DNA of 8,835 nt, taken from contig DKBG01000078.1 of NCBI GenBank assembly GCA_002451155.1, positions 5,240 through 14,074 on the forward strand. Reading direction: 5' to 3'. This document shows, piece by piece, positions 6,944-8,835 of the stretch. The position numbers and the translations under genes were made by a program. Origin of the DNA: Ignavibacteria bacterium UBA6906 (lineage in GTDB: Bacteria > Bacteroidota > Ignavibacteria > UBA10030 > UBA6906). A model generated the notes under the pieces. It made no database searches. It was not told the DNA's origin and saw only the letters and a list, made by a program, of their open reading frames with translations. Positions within the stretch are counted from its first letter, which is position 1, and each line of letters starts with the position of its first letter.

Positions 6944-8404
6944 TCAAGCGGAGGACTCCCGGGGCGAGGGCCCACCCCCCCGTCGAATCGTTCGGGTCCA
7001 GTAGAGGTAGAACGGGATGCCAAGAAGGAGGAGAAGCACTCCGACGACACTGTCCGCGGTCTGATGGACAAACGTGTTGACGACGAACCAGGTTGCCACT
7101 CCGACGAACAGGAGAGGGACGACAGGGTAGAATGGAACCTGATAGCCGGCCTTCCGCTCATGCATCTTCCTCCTCATGAGGAAGATCCCGGCTGCCCCAA
7201 GGGCGTAAAAGATCCAGCTGGCGAATACCACATACGTGAACAACTGGTCATACGTCCCGGAGAGAGTGAGTATCGAGGCCCAGACGGCCTGGACGGCCAG
7301 GGAGACGCCAGGCGTTCGGAACCGGGGATGCGGCTTCCCCATCGTTTTAAAGAAGAGGCCGTCGGCGGCCATCGCAAAATACACCCTTGCAGTGGTCATC
7401 GTGGTCCCGTTCAAGCCTCCAAACGTCGAAACCATCACGGCGAGGGAAATGAGCCCGCCGCCGACCCCCGGAAGGATCCTTTCCATTGCATCGGCCGCGA
7501 CAAGCTTCGAGCCCGCCATCTCCTCGATCGGGAGAACATAGAGATACGCGAGGTTGGTGAGCACGTAAATGAGGATGATTGCGATGGTCCCGCCCATCAG
7601 GGCGAGAGGAATGTTCTTCCTGGGATTTTTCACCTCGCCCGCCAGATACGTCAGGCTGTTCCAGCCGTCATACGACCAGAGTGTAGCGATCATCGCTACA
7701 CCGATGGCAGCGAGCAGATTCCCCGAGCTGGGGAGGCCCCAGAGCGGTGTGAAATGGTCTGTACTTCCCACCGAGGAGGTAAAGCTCAACACAATAATAC
7801 CCAGGATCGCGCTCACCTTCAGCGTCGTGATCATATTCTGGACAAAGCCTCCAAACTGCACCCCAAAGTAGTTCACCCCCGCCAGAAAGAGTATCGCGGC
7901 AATCGCGATGAGCTTCACCCCGATATCCTGAAAGGGATGGATATTGCCGATCAGAGGCAACGTCCACGCTTCAAGATCCGGGCCCAGGTGCGGGAGGTCG
8001 ACGAAGAACCCGAAATACCTGGCAAAGGCGACTGCGATGGCCGCTATCGATCCCGTCTGATAAACGATGAAGGTCGTCCACCCGTACAGGAATGCAAGGA
8101 GATCGCCGTACAGAACTCGGAAAAACACGTACTGCCCTCCCGGGGCGGCTATCTCGCTCGCGATTTCGGCATTTGTCAGCGCGCCGGCCAGGGTGAGGAT
8201 CCCTGCCAGCACCCAGACAGCAATCATGACACCGGGAACCTGGACAGCCGCAGCAACGCTCTGCGGGGTGAGGAAGATACCGGACGCAATTACCGATCCC
8301 ACGACGACCATGATGGCCGAGCCAAGTCCGAGCCGCCGGGACAGCCCGCCGGACGTCTCCAGAGCCACCGGGTCTACGGTATTTTGCGGGGTGACAGATG
8401 CCAT
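6944..8404 (-). CDS. APC-superfamily amino-acid permease
   Basis: This is a 486-residue inner-membrane protein with about 12 hydrophobic segments and no signal peptide. TM1 has the unwound-helix motif around GSVIASGIFLTPQ (36-48), whose GSGIF-like backbone binds the amino-acid alpha-carboxyl and amino groups in this fold. TM3 has GGQYVFFRVLYGDLLAFLYG (89-108), and TM6 has WSYDGWNSLTYLAGEVKNP (243-261) followed by RKNIP. These match the LAT/SteT-like branch of APC transporters, which carry or exchange amino acids, but the substrate cannot be read from sequence. The start is supported by GAGGAG (8411-8416) six bases before the ATG. A promoter lies just upstream, and recG follows by 34 bp. There is a possible link to lysine supply for the nearby kamA operon, but the two transcripts look independent. 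Confidence 0.9.
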   Translation of the reverse strand: MASVTPQNTVDPVALETSGGLSRRLGLGSAIMVVVGSVIASGIFLTPQSVAAAVQVPGVMIAVWVLAGILTLAGALTNAEIASEIAAPGGQYVFFRVLYGDLLAFLYGWTTFIVYQTGSIAAIAVAFARYFGFFVDLPHLGPDLEAWTLPLIGNIHPFQDIGVKLIAIAAILFLAGVNYFGVQFGGFVQNMITTLKVSAILGIIVLSFTSSVGSTDHFTPLWGLPSSGNLLAAIGVAMIATLWSYDGWNSLTYLAGEVKNPRKNIPLALMGGTIAIILIYVLTNLAYLYVLPIEEMAGSKLVAADAMERILPGVGGGLISLAVMVSTFGGLNGTTMTTARVYFAMAADGLFFKTMGKPHPRFRTPGVSLAVQAVWASILTLSGTYDQLFTYVVFASWIFYALGAAGIFLMRRKMHERKAGYQVPFYPVVPLLFVGVATWFVVNTFVHQTADSVVGVLLLLLGIPFYLYWTRTIRRGGGPSPRESSA

Positions 8405-8410
8405 GAAAAG

Positions 8411-8416
8411 CTCCTC
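8411..8416 (-). promoter_or_regulatory. Ribosome binding site of the permease gene
   Basis: GAGGAG on the minus strand lies six bases before the ATG at 8404-8402, a near-ideal Shine-Dalgarno, and fixes the permease start. Confidence 0.75.
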
Positions 8417-8430
8417 GCAAGTATTTGAAG

Positions 8431-8459
8431 AAGATAGGGGCGAATGTGATGACAGTCAA
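8431..8459 (-). promoter_or_regulatory. Promoter of the permease-recG transcript
   Basis: On the minus strand TTGACT (8459-8454) and TATCTT (8436-8431) are separated by 17 bases. This gives a -35 with five of six and a -10 with four of six consensus matches. It also fits TTG-N20-TAnnTT. Transcription would begin near 8424, giving a short leader of about 20 bases before the ATG that just includes the ribosome site. Confidence 0.55.
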
Positions 8460-8476
8460 GGTGGGCCGTTCTCGAG

Positions 8477-8507
8477 TTGTCTCTTAGGCTCAAACGTCGT
8501 ATCTTTG
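8477..8507 (+). promoter_or_regulatory. Promoter candidate for the DedA gene
   Basis: On the plus strand TTG (8477-8479), 20 bases, then TATCTTTG (8500-8507) is an exact TTG-N20-TAnnTTTG, the pattern described for Bacteroidota housekeeping promoters. As a sigma70 promoter it is only moderate (TTGTCT, 17 bases, TATCTT). It lies back to back with the permease promoter, with 17 bases between the two -35 elements. Transcription would start near 8512. Confidence 0.45.
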
Positions 8508-8519
8508 CGGTGGTTTGCT

Positions 8520-8557
8520 GCGGGACGGCATCCCCTTCCCAGAGAACGCCCTCCCGC
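8520..8557 (+). promoter_or_regulatory. Leader hairpin upstream of the DedA gene, possible attenuator
   Basis: GCGGGACGGC (8520-8529) pairs with GCCCTCCCGC (8548-8557), 10 bp with one C/C mismatch and an 18-base loop. It is followed by ACTTTTGTGTTGT, a weak T-rich stretch. It lies a few bases after the predicted transcription start and about 40 bases before the DedA start. This could be a weak terminator or attenuator, or a stabilising 5' hairpin. Chance formation in GC-rich DNA is possible. Confidence 0.35.
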
Positions 8558-8599
8558 ACTTTTGTGTTGTCCTTCACCTTGAGAAGTCGAGAGAATCCA

Positions 8600-8835
8600 T
8601 TGGACACCATTCTTGCCATGCTTCCGCAGCTCCCGACTCTGGAAGAGATCGTGATCTGGGGGGGATATTTCGGGCTGGCAGCAATCATCTTCTCTGAAAC
8701 GGGACTCATGGTGGGGTTTTTCCTCCCAGGAGACTCCCTGCTGGTAACGGCGGGACTGTTCTGTGCCCGCGGACAGCTTGATATCCTCATTCTCATCCCG
8801 CTTCTCATCACAGCCGCGATCCTGGGAAACTCCAC
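8600..8835 (+). CDS. DedA-family membrane protein, N-terminal part (cut by window edge)
   Basis: The frame starting at TTG 8600 encodes at least 78 residues (LDTILAMLPQ in literal translation) and is still open at the window end. It has the DedA (SNARE-associated/VTT) signature: a first hydrophobic segment followed by FSETGLMVGFFLPGDSLLVT, then a second hydrophobic segment ending ITAAILGNS. DedA proteins are inner-membrane proteins implicated in undecaprenyl-phosphate or phospholipid recycling and membrane homeostasis; some members are flippases. TTG is preferred because GAGAG lies six bases upstream. An in-frame ATG at 8618 has no visible ribosome site but would still leave the first helix intact. 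The gene is divergent from the permease and may share its control region. Confidence 0.85.
   Translation, partial: MDTILAMLPQLPTLEEIVIWGGYFGLAAIIFSETGLMVGFFLPGDSLLVTAGLFCARGQLDILILIPLLITAAILGNS

Noticed and set aside
6910..7161. N-terminal extension of RecG by 84 residues
   Set aside because: It overlaps the permease coding sequence in another frame and lacks RecG similarity; the ATG at 6909 comes just before the conserved KGIGPRK region.
6854..8428. Long plus-strand open frame (524 codons) opposite the permease and recG start
   Set aside because: It is antisense to two clearly recognisable genes, and its translation is charged, low-complexity and rich in Arg/His/Asp/Glu/Gly with no family features. 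This is typical of the mirror frame of GC-rich genes.
1..8835. CRISPR arrays, tRNA or rRNA genes, insertion sequences
   Set aside because: I found no regularly spaced repeats, cloverleaf-like segments, transposase-like proteins or terminal inverted repeats on reading both strands.

Overview
The window is about 8.8 kb of compact, GC-rich (roughly 55-60%) bacterial chromosome, with nearly all coding capacity on the minus strand. I see no mobile elements, CRISPR arrays, rRNA or tRNA genes. Lineage cannot be fixed from the sequence. Two clues point loosely to the Bacteroidota/Chlorobi/Ignavibacteria (FCB) side. One is the RecG wedge-domain style (KGIGPRK, VPRRFLDRS). The other is promoter candidates that fit the TTG-N19/20-TAnnTTtg pattern known from that group, although two of them also read as acceptable sigma70 promoters.

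Layout, left to right. (1) Positions 3-149 (+) hold the C-terminal end of a response-regulator receiver domain. It converges on a rho-independent terminator (143-174) that serves the minus strand. (2) Positions 4300 down to 143 (-) form one tight four-gene operon: promoter (4273-4300), ATP-grasp ligase A (3038-4195), ATP-grasp ligase B (1911-3029), a GNAT acetyltransferase (1384-1914), a KamA-type lysine 2,3-aminomutase (224-1360), then the terminator. Gaps are 8 bp, a 4-bp ATGA overlap and 23 bp. (3) Positions 4301-4659 are about 360 bp without a convincing gene. (4) Positions 8404 down to 4660 (-) hold an APC-superfamily amino-acid permease followed 34 bp later by recG. (5) Positions 8405-8599 are a divergent promoter region with back-to-back promoter candidates and a leader hairpin. 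(6) From 8600 (+) runs the start of a DedA-family membrane protein, cut by the window edge.

The four-gene operon is the item of interest. A KamA with lysine-type substrate residues should make beta-lysine. Two paralogous Ddl-fold ATP-grasp enzymes that lack the Ddl GGxSxE motif, plus an acetyltransferase, could ligate and acetylate an amino acid. Together they look like a small pathway for a (beta-)amino-acid dipeptide, tripeptide or conjugate. No product can be named from sequence alone. The nearest described pathway is N-epsilon-acetyl-beta-lysine synthesis (ablA/ablB), which does not use ATP-grasp ligases.
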